Of a stretch of DNA of 61,973 nucleotides, positions 47,716-56,878 are shown one piece after another (within the stretch, counting starts at the first letter, position 1; each line of letters starts with the position of its first letter). The DNA is taken from assembly GCF_002744175.1 (NCBI RefSeq), contig NZ_NKHF01000050.1, forward strand, positions 1 to 61,973, written 5' to 3'. The position numbers were made by a program, and so were the translations under genes. The DNA comes from Pseudoalteromonas piscicida (GTDB lineage Bacteria > Pseudomonadota > Gammaproteobacteria > Enterobacterales > Alteromonadaceae). The notes beneath the pieces are model-generated. The model saw nothing but the letters and a program-made list of their open reading frames with translations. It was not told the origin of the DNA and made no database searches.

Positions 47716-49858
47716 AGGCGGTAACTAGCCACTTACTACCAACGTCGTCAAAGTTAACTTGAATACGTGACTGTGCTCCTGCACCCTCATAGTTAAGCAC
47801 TGTGCCTGCGCCAAATTTGGCGTGCAAGACACGCTGACCTAAATTAAAACCGCTGTCTTCAAAGGTTGCATGGCTAATTGATGGGCTGAATCTTCCCGAA
47901 TTGGCTGGACGAGAAATCTGGGTTTTAATTCGGATCTCTTCCATGCAGTCTTCTGGAATCTCACGTAAGAACCTTGATGGACTGTGGTGTTTCTCTTGAC
48001 CATACAAGCGACGACTTTCTGCGTGACTGATATAAAGCTTATCCATTGCCCGTGTCATACCCACGTAGCATAAACGACGTTCTTCTTCTAAGCGGCCTGA
48101 TTCTTCATTACTTTGCTGTGATGGGAACATACCTTCTTCCACACCAACCATAAAGACCAACGGAAACTCAAGACCTTTGGCTGAGTGCAGCGTCATCATT
48201 TGTACCGCATCTTCGTGTTCGTCAGCTTGGCCTTCACCCGCTTCCAACGAGGTATAGGCTAAAAAGCCCTGAAGTGGTGAAGTAAAATCTTCATCTATAG
48301 GTAGTTCATATTGACCGCAAGCGCTGATTAATTCTTCTAAGTTTTCTACTCGAGCACGGCCTTTTTCACCTTTTTCAGCCTGATACATAGCCAGTAGGCC
48401 CGATTGTTCAATGGCGGTTTGTGCTTGCTGTGCCAATTCAAGTTCGGCAATTTTATCGTCAAGCTGCTCTACCAGTTCAATAAATTTGGTTACTGCTGTT
48501 GCAGCTCGTCCTGCCAAATGCTTTTGCGCCAATACTGCTTTGGCTGCATCCCAAAGAGAGAGCGACTCATGGCGAGCACAATCGCGAATATGGCTTAAGG
48601 TTTTGTCGCCAATACCACGGGCTGGCGTGTTTATCACACGCTCAAATGCTGCATCGTCATTACGATTACTAATAATGCGCAAGTAGGACAAGGCATCTTT
48701 AATCTCTTGACGCTCGAAAAAGCGCATCCCGCCATAAATGCGGTATTTTAGTCCTTCTTGGAGTAGGGCTTCTTCTAAGACCCGTGATTGAGCGTTATTT
48801 CTATAGAGCACGGCACTGTCGCTGAGCGCATTACCAGCTTGTAACCAAGACTTGATTTTTCCTACAACAAAGCGAGCCTCATCAAGCTCATTAAATGCAG
48901 CGTAGATTGAAATAGGTTCGCCCTGATTACCGTCGGTCCAAAGGCTTTTACCCATTCGTTCTGCGTTGTTTTCAATCAACGCATTCGATGCTTTTAGGAT
49001 CGTTGCTGTAGAACGGTAATTTTGTTCAAGACGGATTGTCTCGGCATTAAAATCGTCTAAAAAGCGTTTAATGTTTTCTATTTTTGCGCCACGCCAGCCG
49101 TAAATACTTTGGTCGTCATCACCAACGATCATGATGTTATTTTCCTTGCCTGCGAGCAGACGCAGCCACAAGTACTGAATGCTGTTGGTATCTTGGAATT
49201 CGTCAACCAGCATATGACGGAAACGCTGTTGGTAGTGGCGTAGCAATGTAGGTTGCTGTTGTAATAGCTCGTAACAGCGCAATAAAATTTCGGCAAAATC
49301 TACAAGGCCAGCTCTATCACAGGCATCTTGATAGGCACTGTAAACGTTTAGCATCAGCTGCTCGTTGACATCATATGCTTGAATATCTTTTGGTCTTAAT
49401 CCTTCATCTTTGCGGGCGCTAATGTACCAGCTTAATTGCTTTGGCGGCCATTTCTTCTCGTCGATATTCATGGCTTTGAGCAAACGGCGGATCATCCTTT
49501 GCTGATCATCACTGTCTAAGATTTGAAACGACTCGGGGAGTTTAGCCTCTCGGTGGTGGGCGCGTAACATACGATGAGCAAGACCGTGAAAAGTGCCTAT
49601 CCACATGCCACCTACCGGACCATTGAGTGTTGCTTCAACACGAGCACGCATTTCTTTGGCGGCTTTATTCGTAAAGGTTACCGCAAAAATACTAAATGGG
49701 GAGGCGTGTTCAACTTGCATAAGCCAAGCGATACGATGAACCAGTACTCGCGTTTTACCCGAACCCGCACCTGCGAGCACTAACATGTTTTGCAGAGGAG
49801 CTGCGACTGCATCGCGCTGTTTGTCGTTAAGGCCGTCGAGTAATTCTGATACGTCCAT
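47693..49858 (-). CDS. uvrD: DNA helicase II
   Basis: A 721-residue superfamily 1 3'-5' helicase used in nucleotide excision and mismatch repair. Motif I is LAGAGSGKT, motif II VDEFQDTN, with GDDDQSIYGWRGA, LEQNYRST and the C-terminal VMMTLHSAKGLEFP. I set the start at ATG 49858 (MDVSELLDGLNDKQRDAV), which aligns with E. coli UvrD; 23 upstream residues are an artefact. A LexA box lies about 120 bases upstream, so SOS control is likely. First gene of a four-gene minus-strand run. Confidence 0.97.
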   Translation of the reverse strand: MDVSELLDGLNDKQRDAVAAPLQNMLVLAGAGSGKTRVLVHRIAWLMQVEHASPFSIFAVTFTNKAAKEMRARVEATLNGPVGGMWIGTFHGLAHRMLRAHHREAKLPESFQILDSDDQQRMIRRLLKAMNIDEKKWPPKQLSWYISARKDEGLRPKDIQAYDVNEQLMLNVYSAYQDACDRAGLVDFAEILLRCYELLQQQPTLLRHYQQRFRHMLVDEFQDTNSIQYLWLRLLAGKENNIMIVGDDDQSIYGWRGAKIENIKRFLDDFNAETIRLEQNYRSTATILKASNALIENNAERMGKSLWTDGNQGEPISIYAAFNELDEARFVVGKIKSWLQAGNALSDSAVLYRNNAQSRVLEEALLQEGLKYRIYGGMRFFERQEIKDALSYLRIISNRNDDAAFERVINTPARGIGDKTLSHIRDCARHESLSLWDAAKAVLAQKHLAGRAATAVTKFIELVEQLDDKIAELELAQQAQTAIEQSGLLAMYQAEKGEKGRARVENLEELISACGQYELPIDEDFTSPLQGFLAYTSLEAGEGQADEHEDAVQMMTLHSAKGLEFPLVFMVGVEEGMFPSQQSNEESGRLEEERRLCYVGMTRAMDKLYISHAESRRLYGQEKHHSPSRFLREIPEDCMEEIRIKTQISRPANSGRFSPSISHATFEDSGFNLGQRVLHAKFGAGTVLNYEGAGAQSRIQVNFDDVGSKWLVTAYARLQAL

Positions 49859-49978
49859 TGCTTTGCCTATTTGCTCAAATGATGGCAAGTATACCGAGTC
49901 ACAGGCGTAAATCCCAGCGTAGCACAAGCCAAACCGACTATAATCAAAGCAAGCTTATGATTTATAAAGAAACATAAA

Positions 49979-49994
49979 CTGTTTTTTTATACAG
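49979..49994. promoter_or_regulatory. LexA (SOS) box at uvrD
   Basis: CTGTTTTTTTATACAG fits the LexA consensus CTGT-N8-ACAG exactly and has the usual A/T-rich centre. It lies between cheV and uvrD and probably overlaps the uvrD promoter. Confidence 0.8.
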
Positions 49995-50003
49995 TGTCTA
50001 GCA

Positions 50004-50948
50004 TTACTTTTGCAGTATTTCTTTTAGACGATTTTGTACTTCAGTGACCAGTAGGTCGGGTTGAAACTTTGAGAGGAAAGCGTTACAGCCTACCTTCTCT
50101 ACCATAGCATGGTTAAAGCTGCCACTTAATGAAGTATTGAGAATGACATAAAGGTCTTTAAGGCGGCTATCGTTGCGAATTTCATAGGTCAACCGATAGC
50201 CATCCATCACAGGCATTTCTGCATCAGTGATCACCGCAAGTAATTCTTTTTGAACGTCTATCCCTTCATCGGCCCAGTGTTTTAGCACATTGAGTGCTTC
50301 TTGGCCGTCTGTGGCAGGGATAATTTCAATTCCCAATTGTGCTAGCGTATCTGCTACTTGGCGACGAGCGGTAGGTGAATCGTCCACATGCAGGATTTTA
50401 CGGCCGTGAAACTCGTTGATGATTTCTTTATCAAGAATATCTTGTGGTATTTCAACTTGATACTCAATGATTTCTGCCAACACTTTTTCGACATCAATTA
50501 TTTCGACGATATGTTCCACGTCATCGCGTTTAATTTTTGTCAGTGCGGTTAAATAATGGTTGCGGCCGGCCGTTTTCGGTGTCGGCATGATGTCGGTCCA
50601 CGTTGTATTGATAATATGATCTACTTTTCCAACCAGAAAAGCTTGAACCGAACGATTGTATTCAGTGATAACAAGGTTACTGTCGGGATCTCTATCGCAC
50701 GGAGGCATACAAATAGCGTCACGCAAATCTATTACCGGAACAGACTCACCACGAATATTGGTTACACCGCAAACTTTAGGGTGAGCATTGGGCATTTTGT
50801 TAAGCTTAGGGAGCTTGACAACCTCTTTGATTTTAAACACGTTAAGTGCAAAAAAGTGGCGGCTATGAAGATGAAATAATAGTAACTCAAGGCGGTTTTC
50901 TCCCACCAGTTGTGTACGTTGATCTACTGAGGCCAAAACGCCAGCCAT
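50004..50948 (-). CDS. cheV: Chemotaxis coupling protein CheV
   Basis: A 314-residue protein with an N-terminal CheW-like domain (LELLLFHLHSRHFFALNVFKIKEV, GVTNIRGESVPVIDLRDAI) and a C-terminal response-regulator domain with phospho-acceptor Asp in VITDAEMPVMDG. CheV couples receptors to CheA and may buffer phosphate. The other chemotaxis genes are not in the window. Confidence 0.95.
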   Translation of the reverse strand: MAGVLASVDQRTQLVGENRLELLLFHLHSRHFFALNVFKIKEVVKLPKLNKMPNAHPKVCGVTNIRGESVPVIDLRDAICMPPCDRDPDSNLVITEYNRSVQAFLVGKVDHIINTTWTDIMPTPKTAGRNHYLTALTKIKRDDVEHIVEIIDVEKVLAEIIEYQVEIPQDILDKEIINEFHGRKILHVDDSPTARRQVADTLAQLGIEIIPATDGQEALNVLKHWADEGIDVQKELLAVITDAEMPVMDGYRLTYEIRNDSRLKDLYVILNTSLSGSFNHAMVEKVGCNAFLSKFQPDLLVTEVQNRLKEILQK

Positions 50949-51070
50949 GTTAACCCCTCATTACTTCTTGTAACCTTTTCTAAGACTATATCAAAGAAGT
51001 CGATATGTCGTGTTGTTTTTTGGGTAAAATCTACAGTAAGGTAGCAGTATATATATGATAGGGAAGCAAT

Positions 51071-52150
51071 ATGCCTATATTTTTTAAGCGTTTGGTTGTG
51101 TTAATGCGAGCCCATGTGGATAAGGCTAGCTGGCAACTGTTGTTTACGGCAACGCTCATTCACATGATAGTCACTTGGGGGTTACTGTGGCTGAGTAATG
51201 AGTCGGCGTTACTGCCAATAAGTACATTCTTTTATTATTACGTAGTGACAACCTCTACGGTTGGCTATGGCGATTTTAGTGCAACAACGGAGTTAGGACG
51301 TTGGGTCGTTGCCATAATACAAATTCCATTTGGCCTGGCGCTATTTGGTGTATTACTGGGGAAGGCTGGACAATTTGTAACGTATTGGGTGAGAAGAGGC
51401 ATGACAGGGGAAAAAGATTTTGCACATTTACAAAACCATATTGTAATTTTTGGTTGGCACGATGTGAGAACGAAAAAGATGGTGGACTATATTTTAGGAG
51501 ACAATAAGCGTGAGGACAGAAAAATAGTATTGGCCGTCACCGAAGTGATGGAACATCCGCTGTTGAGTTACCCTGAAGTGGCATTTGTCCGGTTAACTAG
51601 CTTCACCGATGATGAGCAGTTAAGTCGTATTAATATTGGATGCGCTGACAAAATTATCATAGATGGCGATGATGATAATCAAACATTTACTACGGCGCTT
51701 AAACTGAGCCGAGTGGTTAAACCGGCAGCACACATCAGTGCACACTTCTTAGACGACACTAAGGCGCAATTGCTGCGAGAGCATTGTAAAAATGTTGAGT
51801 GTTCTGCTTCTATGTCGGCAGAGATTCTAGTACGAGCTATGCAAGACCCAGGTTCAAGCCGTGTGCAAGAGGAGCTGTTATCCACTTTACATGGTGACAC
51901 GCAATTTAGTCTGGCATTGCCAGCTGAGGTGGGGTGTCTAACCTTTGGCGATATTTTTGGCTATTTTAAGCAGCACCATGATGCGACTTTGCTAGGCGTT
52001 GCCCATGATATCAACGCACTCAATATGGACTTAAACCCACCGTTAGACTACAAGATATCAGGTGGTGATATTTTACATTATATTGCGCCGCAACGTGTTC
52101 TTGCTACTGAAGTCAATTGGTCATCACTATGTTCGAAGAACTCTTCTTAA
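51071..52150 (+). CDS. Potassium channel with RCK domain
   Basis: A 359-residue two-transmembrane-segment channel. TTSTVGYGDF is the K+ selectivity filter, with helices before and after (QLLFTATLIHMIVTWGLLWL, VVAIIQIPFGLALFGVLLG). A cytoplasmic TrkA-N-like domain (HIVIFGWHDVRTKKMVDYIL) follows, but lacks a clean GxGxxG. A small membrane protein gene overlaps its end by 22 bases. Confidence 0.9.
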   Translation: MPIFFKRLVVLMRAHVDKASWQLLFTATLIHMIVTWGLLWLSNESALLPISTFFYYYVVTTSTVGYGDFSATTELGRWVVAIIQIPFGLALFGVLLGKAGQFVTYWVRRGMTGEKDFAHLQNHIVIFGWHDVRTKKMVDYILGDNKREDRKIVLAVTEVMEHPLLSYPEVAFVRLTSFTDDEQLSRINIGCADKIIIDGDDDNQTFTTALKLSRVVKPAAHISAHFLDDTKAQLLREHCKNVECSASMSAEILVRAMQDPGSSRVQEELLSTLHGDTQFSLALPAEVGCLTFGDIFGYFKQHHDATLLGVAHDINALNMDLNPPLDYKISGGDILHYIAPQRVLATEVNWSSLCSKNSS

Positions 52151-52332
52151 TGATAGCCATTGTGTGCGCTTATTTGCTTCCTGTTGCTTTGATAGCTGGA
52201 AGCAAGCGCACCAAAGGCCATGAAAAAAACGGCTGGTTAATCGGAACCTTGTTGTTTTCTTGGGTAGCCTTGTTGCTCTATTTTAGCATGGTGCCAAAGC
52301 ATGGTAGACAAAAGGGTAAAGCTAAACGCTAG
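52129..52332 (+). CDS. Small membrane protein coupled to K+ channel gene
   Basis: A 67-residue protein with two membrane segments (residues 3-22, 35-53) and a basic tail (KHGRQKGKAKR). ATG 52129 lies inside the channel gene, 22 bases from its end, implying coupling. Its stop shares the tetranucleotide CTAG with the stop of the convergent EVE gene. No family recognised; it could be a channel accessory subunit. Confidence 0.6.
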   Translation: MFEELFLMIAIVCAYLLPVALIAGSKRTKGHEKNGWLIGTLLFSWVALLLYFSMVPKHGRQKGKAKR

Positions 52333-52790
52333 CTTTGCCCTGACATTTCTAAAATAACCTGCCACTCAGTGTCAGTCACGGGCATGATGGATAATCGGCC
52401 ACCTTTTTTTAGTGCAATCTCGGTTAGCGCAGGGTTCGCTTTGATAGCTTTTAGGGTAACAGGGCGAAGATGTTGCTCATAGGCTAGAGTCACACCAACC
52501 CAGCGTGGATTATCCTGAGCAGACTTCGCATCATAATAATCGCTATTCAGGTCAAATTGATAGGGGTCCGGCTCTGCAGCCTTGACAACTTTTGCGATTC
52601 CTACAACGGCAGGTACTTTACAGCTGGAGTGATAAATAAAGACTAAATCGCCTACTTTTACTTGATCCCGCAAGAAGTTACGTGCTTGATAATTGCGAAT
52701 GCCTTCCCAAAATGTTTGCTGCTCAGGCGCGCTTTTTAAGTCATCAATAGAAAATGCGTCGGGTTCTGTTTTAAACAGCCAATAAGCCAT
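52329..52790 (-). CDS. EVE domain protein
   Basis: A 153-residue single-domain protein with YWLFKTEPDAFSIDDL, WEGIRNYQARNFLRD and KVGDLVFIYHSSC, the conserved EVE fold residues. EVE domains are thought to bind modified DNA or RNA bases. Relatives (THYN1/YciO-neighbour type) are widespread housekeeping-like genes. No restriction or McrBC genes are adjacent, so a defence role is not suggested by context. Confidence 0.9.
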   Translation of the reverse strand: MAYWLFKTEPDAFSIDDLKSAPEQQTFWEGIRNYQARNFLRDQVKVGDLVFIYHSSCKVPAVVGIAKVVKAAEPDPYQFDLNSDYYDAKSAQDNPRWVGVTLAYEQHLRPVTLKAIKANPALTEIALKKGGRLSIMPVTDTEWQVILEMSGQS

Positions 52791-52915
52791 ATGGGTTAGT
52801 CCAATAGTTTGAGTTATGATGTATTATACTCATTTGAGCAATGTACTTGGTTTGCTACGGGTATTATCTCATTATAACGACTATCGCCAGTTCTACTAGA
52901 CGTTCGGAGTGCAAC

Positions 52916-53773
52916 ATGAGTCAAGTTTTACAAAACCTGTTGGATTTACTAAGCCTTGAAGAAATTGAGCAGGGAATATATCGAGGTCAAAGCCAAGACC
53001 TTGGTTTTCCTCAAGTGTTTGGGGGGCAGGTGATGGGGCAGGCACTGTCAGCCGCAAAATATACCTTGCCTGAGGGGCGATATGTCAATTCACTGCATTC
53101 ATATTTTTTGCGTCCCGGTGATGCGAGCAAACCAATTGTGTATGACGTTGAAAATATTCGTGATGGCCGTAGTTTCAGTACTCGCAGAGTCAGTGCGATT
53201 CAATATGGTAAGCCGATTTTTTATATGACGGCCTCTTTTCAAGGCGATGAGCCTGGTCTGTCCCATCAATCACTCATGCCTGATGTGCCAGAGCCTGAAG
53301 ATCTAAAGTCTTCGCTCCATTTTTATCAGGAGCATGCAGACTTAATTCCAGAGTCATTACGGGCTAAATTCACACAAGAAATGCCATTGGATATGCGTCC
53401 TGTTAACTTCCAAAATCCGTTTAAGCCCAAAAAACAAGATCCGGTGAGAAATGTATGGTTTAAGGCTAATGGTGATATGCCTGACGATAGAAGGATCCAT
53501 AATTACTTATTGGCGTACGCATCAGATTTTGAATTTTTACCAACGGCGCTTCAGCCGCATGGACTGTCGTTTATGCAGCCGAATATGCAGGTAGCGACAA
53601 TCGATCATGCAATGTGGTTTCATCGCCCGTTTCGAATGGATGATTGGATTTTATACAGTGTTGATAGTCCAAGTGCGTCCAATGGGCGGGGCTTGGTGCG
53701 CGGCCAGTTTTTTAATCGTCAAGGCGAACTTGTGGCTTCGACCATTCAAGAAGGGGTGATGCGTCAGCGCTAA
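52916..53773 (+). CDS. tesB: Acyl-CoA thioesterase II
   Basis: A 285-residue double-hotdog thioesterase hydrolysing medium and long acyl-CoA. Signatures are [27 protein letters not shown], and [12 protein letters not shown] with the active-site Asp. The C-terminal hotdog includes [23 protein letters not shown] 52916 follows GGAG and gives normal length; a longer frame from 52841 has no support. Single gene. Confidence 0.95.
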   Translation: MSQVLQNLLDLLSLEEIEQGIYRGQSQDLGFPQVFGGQVMGQALSAAKYTLPEGRYVNSLHSYFLRPGDASKPIVYDVENIRDGRSFSTRRVSAIQYGKPIFYMTASFQGDEPGLSHQSLMPDVPEPEDLKSSLHFYQEHADLIPESLRAKFTQEMPLDMRPVNFQNPFKPKKQDPVRNVWFKANGDMPDDRRIHNYLLAYASDFEFLPTALQPHGLSFMQPNMQVATIDHAMWFHRPFRMDDWILYSVDSPSASNGRGLVRGQFFNRQGELVASTIQEGVMRQR

Positions 53774-54081
53774 ATTGTTGAAAAATGTATAATGCAAAGA
53801 GGTGTAGGCGTGCTTGAGTATCCAGACAGTACTCACATAGGTCTACACATCACCACGCTAATTTCTTGTCTTTATTGGGTTAATCTCTTTTGGTTTATTC
53901 TGCTACGGCTTTCTTATTCTTTATTATGAACTGAAACCTTGAGGGCTTAGTGCTTATCTTTCGTGATCGCGCCAAAATGTAGCTTTCTGCTATTTTTTCA
54001 AACAAAAATTAACACTAAAGAACGTCAAAGTTATCTACATTATCAGCAACCAATGTATTTACTCTTAATGGGAATTTGATA
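53774..54081. other. Intergenic region before CsgG operon
   Basis: About 308 bases without a gene. An imperfect hairpin (GAGTA..TACTC flanked by TGTAG..CTACA) lies shortly after tesB but has no T tract. The right half is AT-rich and should contain the CsgG operon promoter, which I cannot place. Confidence 0.4.
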
Positions 54082-54750
54082 ATGAATAAACAACTTATGA
54101 CGGCACTTGCTCTGACCTTTGTAGGATTAACAGCAGGTTGTGCAACCGAAGCATCTAGAACAGTAGAGGCGCCAAAAGTCGCTTCTTACAACCAAGCTTA
54201 TAGCGGACCAAAAAGCCAGCTTGCGGTGGGTAAGTTACAGAATCGCTCTGCTTACCATAATGGTGTATTCAATTCAGGAGCCGATCGCTTAGGCTCTCAA
54301 GCAAAAACTATTCTTACCACACACTTACAACAGAGTAATCGGTTTACTGTCCTAGATAGAGAAAACATGACAGAAATGGCGCAAGAGGTAGGATTCTCTG
54401 GTGCTCAACAGCATATTAAAGGTGCAAACTTTGTTATTACCGGTGACGTGTCTGAGTTTGGTCGAAAGGAAGTGGGTGACCGACAGCTATTTGGCATTCT
54501 AGGTAAAGGTAAGTCACAAGTAGCTTACGCTAAAGTCAATCTCAATATCGTTGATGTAACGAGCTCTGAAGTGGTTTATTCGGTGCAAGGCGCAGGAGAA
54601 TACAGCCTATCTAACCGAGAAGTGGTTGGCTTTGGTGGTACAGCAGGATACGACTCGACGCTAAATGGTAAAGTACTTGATTTAGCTATTCGCGAGGCGG
54701 TAAATAATTTAGTTAACGGTATTGAGAAAGGCGACTGGCAGCCTCTATAA
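54082..54750 (+). CDS. CsgG-family outer membrane lipoprotein
   Basis: A 222-residue lipoprotein (lipobox TAGC at residues 15-18). The mature part shows LAVGKLQNRSAYHNGVF, RFTVLDRENMTEMAQE, ANFVITGDVSEFGR and a C-terminal LAIREAVNNLVNGIEKGDW typical of CsgG/HfaB. In curli, CsgG forms a secretion pore. No curli subunit, nucleator or CsgE/F genes occur here. It heads an operon with DUF4810 and DUF799 lipoproteins, which suggests a different complex. ATG 54082 begins the signal peptide. Confidence 0.9.
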   Translation: MNKQLMTALALTFVGLTAGCATEASRTVEAPKVASYNQAYSGPKSQLAVGKLQNRSAYHNGVFNSGADRLGSQAKTILTTHLQQSNRFTVLDRENMTEMAQEVGFSGAQQHIKGANFVITGDVSEFGRKEVGDRQLFGILGKGKSQVAYAKVNLNIVDVTSSEVVYSVQGAGEYSLSNREVVGFGGTAGYDSTLNGKVLDLAIREAVNNLVNGIEKGDWQPL

Positions 54751-54753
54751 ATT

Positions 54754-55107
54754 ATGAAAAACACAATCGTTATTGCGGCTTTTCTTTTGCTATTGTCGGG
54801 GTGTCAAAGTACCGCGCCCCAATACTATTATGGTTCTTATGAGCATAACCTCTATGAGTTTTTTCGTGGAGATGGTCAACCACTTAGTGAGCAAATTGTT
54901 GAGTTAGAATCGAGTGTAGCACGTGCAGAAGCACATCAAGCTAACCCCGCGCCCGGTATGTATGCACACCTTGGCTATCTGCACTTACTTCAAGGTGATA
55001 GCGATAAAGGATTTAATTACTTCGAGCAGGAAAAGCAGCTATACCCTGAATCTACACAGTATATTAATTTCTTGATTAAGAATGCAAAGACGGGTGAATC
55101 GAAATGA
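54754..55107 (+). CDS. DUF4810 lipoprotein
   Basis: A 117-residue lipoprotein with lipobox LSGC (Cys17). The mature region is TPR-like (MYAHLGYLHLLQGDSDKGFNYFEQEKQLYPES). It lies three bases after the CsgG gene and overlaps the next gene by four. Family function unknown; conserved gene order implies a shared complex. Confidence 0.88.
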   Translation: MKNTIVIAAFLLLLSGCQSTAPQYYYGSYEHNLYEFFRGDGQPLSEQIVELESSVARAEAHQANPAPGMYAHLGYLHLLQGDSDKGFNYFEQEKQLYPESTQYINFLIKNAKTGESK

Positions 55108-55763
55108 AATGGATTAAAGTAACTTTGGTACTGTTCACCTTCTCTTTGGTGAACGGTTGTAGTACTACACCAGCACAAGATTACAGTGCTTTTATCCAAA
55201 GCGACCCTAAATCAATCTTGGTTTTGCCGCCTATTAATAATTCAAATGAAGTGATTGCACCTTATGGTGTAATGGCTACCGTGGTCAAGCCTCTGGCCGA
55301 CTCGGGTTACTATGTCTTTCCAGCATCCCTTGTGAGTGAAACCTTCAAAAATAATGGATTAAGTGTAGCGCATGATGTCCACAATGTTGCGATAGACAAG
55401 CTCTATGAGATCTTTGCAGCGGATGCCGCTTTATATATTGAAATCCAAGATTATGGTACTTCTTATGTAGTTATAGACAGCGATACAACCGTAGCGCTAT
55501 CAGCAAAGTTGGTGGACTTAAAAACTGGGCAAGTCATTTGGCAAGGTCGTTCGAAGGCATCTAGCAGCGAAGACCGCGATGATAGTGACACTAGTTTAGC
55601 TGGCGCGTTAATTGGTGCTGTATTGAACCAAGTGATAGAGAGCGCATCAGATAAAGGGTTTGAGGTGTCGCAACGTGCGTCGCAACGATTACTTTCAGCC
55701 GATTCAACCAATGGCTTACTTTACGGCCCTCGTTCGCCCAAATATGGGCAAATAAAGCAGTAA
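55104..55763 (+). CDS. DUF799 (GNA1162-type) lipoprotein
   Basis: A 219-residue lipoprotein with lipobox VNGC (Cys19). It has SILVLPPINNSNEVIAPYGVMATVVKPLADSGYYVFPASLV and ADAALYIEIQDYG, the DUF799 pattern of meningococcal antigen GNA1162. That fold has been linked to trans-envelope assemblies, but its function is not settled. Third gene of the lipoprotein operon. Confidence 0.9.
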   Translation: MKWIKVTLVLFTFSLVNGCSTTPAQDYSAFIQSDPKSILVLPPINNSNEVIAPYGVMATVVKPLADSGYYVFPASLVSETFKNNGLSVAHDVHNVAIDKLYEIFAADAALYIEIQDYGTSYVVIDSDTTVALSAKLVDLKTGQVIWQGRSKASSSEDRDDSDTSLAGALIGAVLNQVIESASDKGFEVSQRASQRLLSADSTNGLLYGPRSPKYGQIKQ

Positions 55764-55845
55764 GATGAAACACAACTCGTTGTGGCTTTCTTATCGGCCT
55801 AATACTGCTATATTCATAACACGCAGATTGATTGAGGGATTGTGT

Positions 55846-56646
55846 ATGGCATTAATTAACGAATTCAGACCCGGTTACTTTTGTTGGATTGAGCTATGTT
55901 CTAGCGATTGGAAGTCTGCAAAACCTTTCTATAGTCAGTTATTCGACTGGCAAATTCTGGATCAGCCTATCGGCGAAGACTGTTATTACACTATGCTGCA
56001 AAAAGAGTCGGATGACATTGCAGCTATGTATCAAATGACGGCTGAGCAACAGCAAAGTGGGCTACCAAGCCATTGGCTTGCGTATGTCGCGGTGCAAAAT
56101 GTTGATGAGTGTTTAGAGAAAGCACATAAATTAGGCGCTGAAGTGTTAGCCGGACCTCATGACATCTCAGGTGCAGGGCGTATGGTAATGTTGCAAGAGC
56201 CTGGAGGCGCCATTTTCGCCTTGTGGCAAGAAGCTGGACACATCGGTACGCAGCGTTGTTTAGAGGCTAATACACCATATTGGTTTGAGCTGGTGAGTAA
56301 AGACAGCATAAAAAGTCGAGATTTTTACTCTGCTTTGTTTGACTGGCAGATTGAAGTCAAAGACATGGGAAATATGGAGTACACACTATTTACGGTAAGT
56401 GGCCAGCCCGTAGCAGGTATGCTTGAGATGACAGAAGAGTGGGGAGATGACATCCCACCACACTGGATGATTTATATTGCCGTTTTAGACTGTGAAAGTA
56501 AGGCTGAATATGCCAAAAAACTAGGGGGAGAGGTTTGTGTGCCACCGACAGATATTCCAGAAGTTGGTCGTTTCAGTGTAATAACCGACCCTCAAGGTGC
56601 TGTATTTTCTATTATTGAGTCCGCAATGGATGAGATTACGACTTAG
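55846..56646 (+). CDS. VOC-superfamily protein with two glyoxalase-like modules
   Basis: A 266-residue protein with duplicated vicinal-oxygen-chelate modules: residues 1-125 (PGYFCWIELCSSDWKSAKPFYSQLFDW) and 135-260 (PYWFELVSKDSIKSRDFYSALFDW), each ending in a GAIFALW- or GAVFSII-like strand. Relatives are metal-dependent lyases or hydroxylases, but many have no known reaction. ATG 55846 follows GAGGGA; the longer frame from 55765 is unsupported. It lies next to repeat copy B. Confidence 0.85.
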   Translation: MALINEFRPGYFCWIELCSSDWKSAKPFYSQLFDWQILDQPIGEDCYYTMLQKESDDIAAMYQMTAEQQQSGLPSHWLAYVAVQNVDECLEKAHKLGAEVLAGPHDISGAGRMVMLQEPGGAIFALWQEAGHIGTQRCLEANTPYWFELVSKDSIKSRDFYSALFDWQIEVKDMGNMEYTLFTVSGQPVAGMLEMTEEWGDDIPPHWMIYIAVLDCESKAEYAKKLGGEVCVPPTDIPEVGRFSVITDPQGAVFSIIESAMDEITT

Positions 56647-56648
56647 TC

Positions 56649-56878
56649 CCTGAGCTTAGGATAATGAATGCCTTTCTTGCAGCCAGTTTTAGCGCTAACT
56701 GCGTTCAGTTCACTTCCAATATCCAGGCGTAAATTCGCTTTGCCTACAAGGATGTAGGTATCAGGGCAGTAGCAGGACGCGGGAGCGGAGTTATCCCTAA
56801 AACTCTGGCTAGATAAGGCAATAATTTAATGTGATTTTAAAAACAATGAGTTAGTTCGTTTCTTATCCAAATCTCAGG
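56649..56878. repeat. MITE-like intergenic repeat, copy B
   Basis: A 230-base element homologous to copy A (21550-21755), with about 25 extra bases near its middle. Its ends are CCTGAGCTTAGGATAATGAA at the left and, as the complement, CCTGAGATTTGGATAAGAAA at the right (16 of 20 identical). It fills the gap between the VOC gene and the convergent binding-protein gene. No coding capacity. Confidence 0.8.

Noticed and set aside
52329..52790. Defence island marked by the EVE protein
   Set aside because: Neighbours are a K+ channel and tesB; no restriction, McrBC or nuclease genes.
54082..54750. Curli secretion system
   Set aside because: CsgG-like pore present, but no curli subunit, nucleator, CsgE, CsgF or CsgD genes in the neighbourhood.
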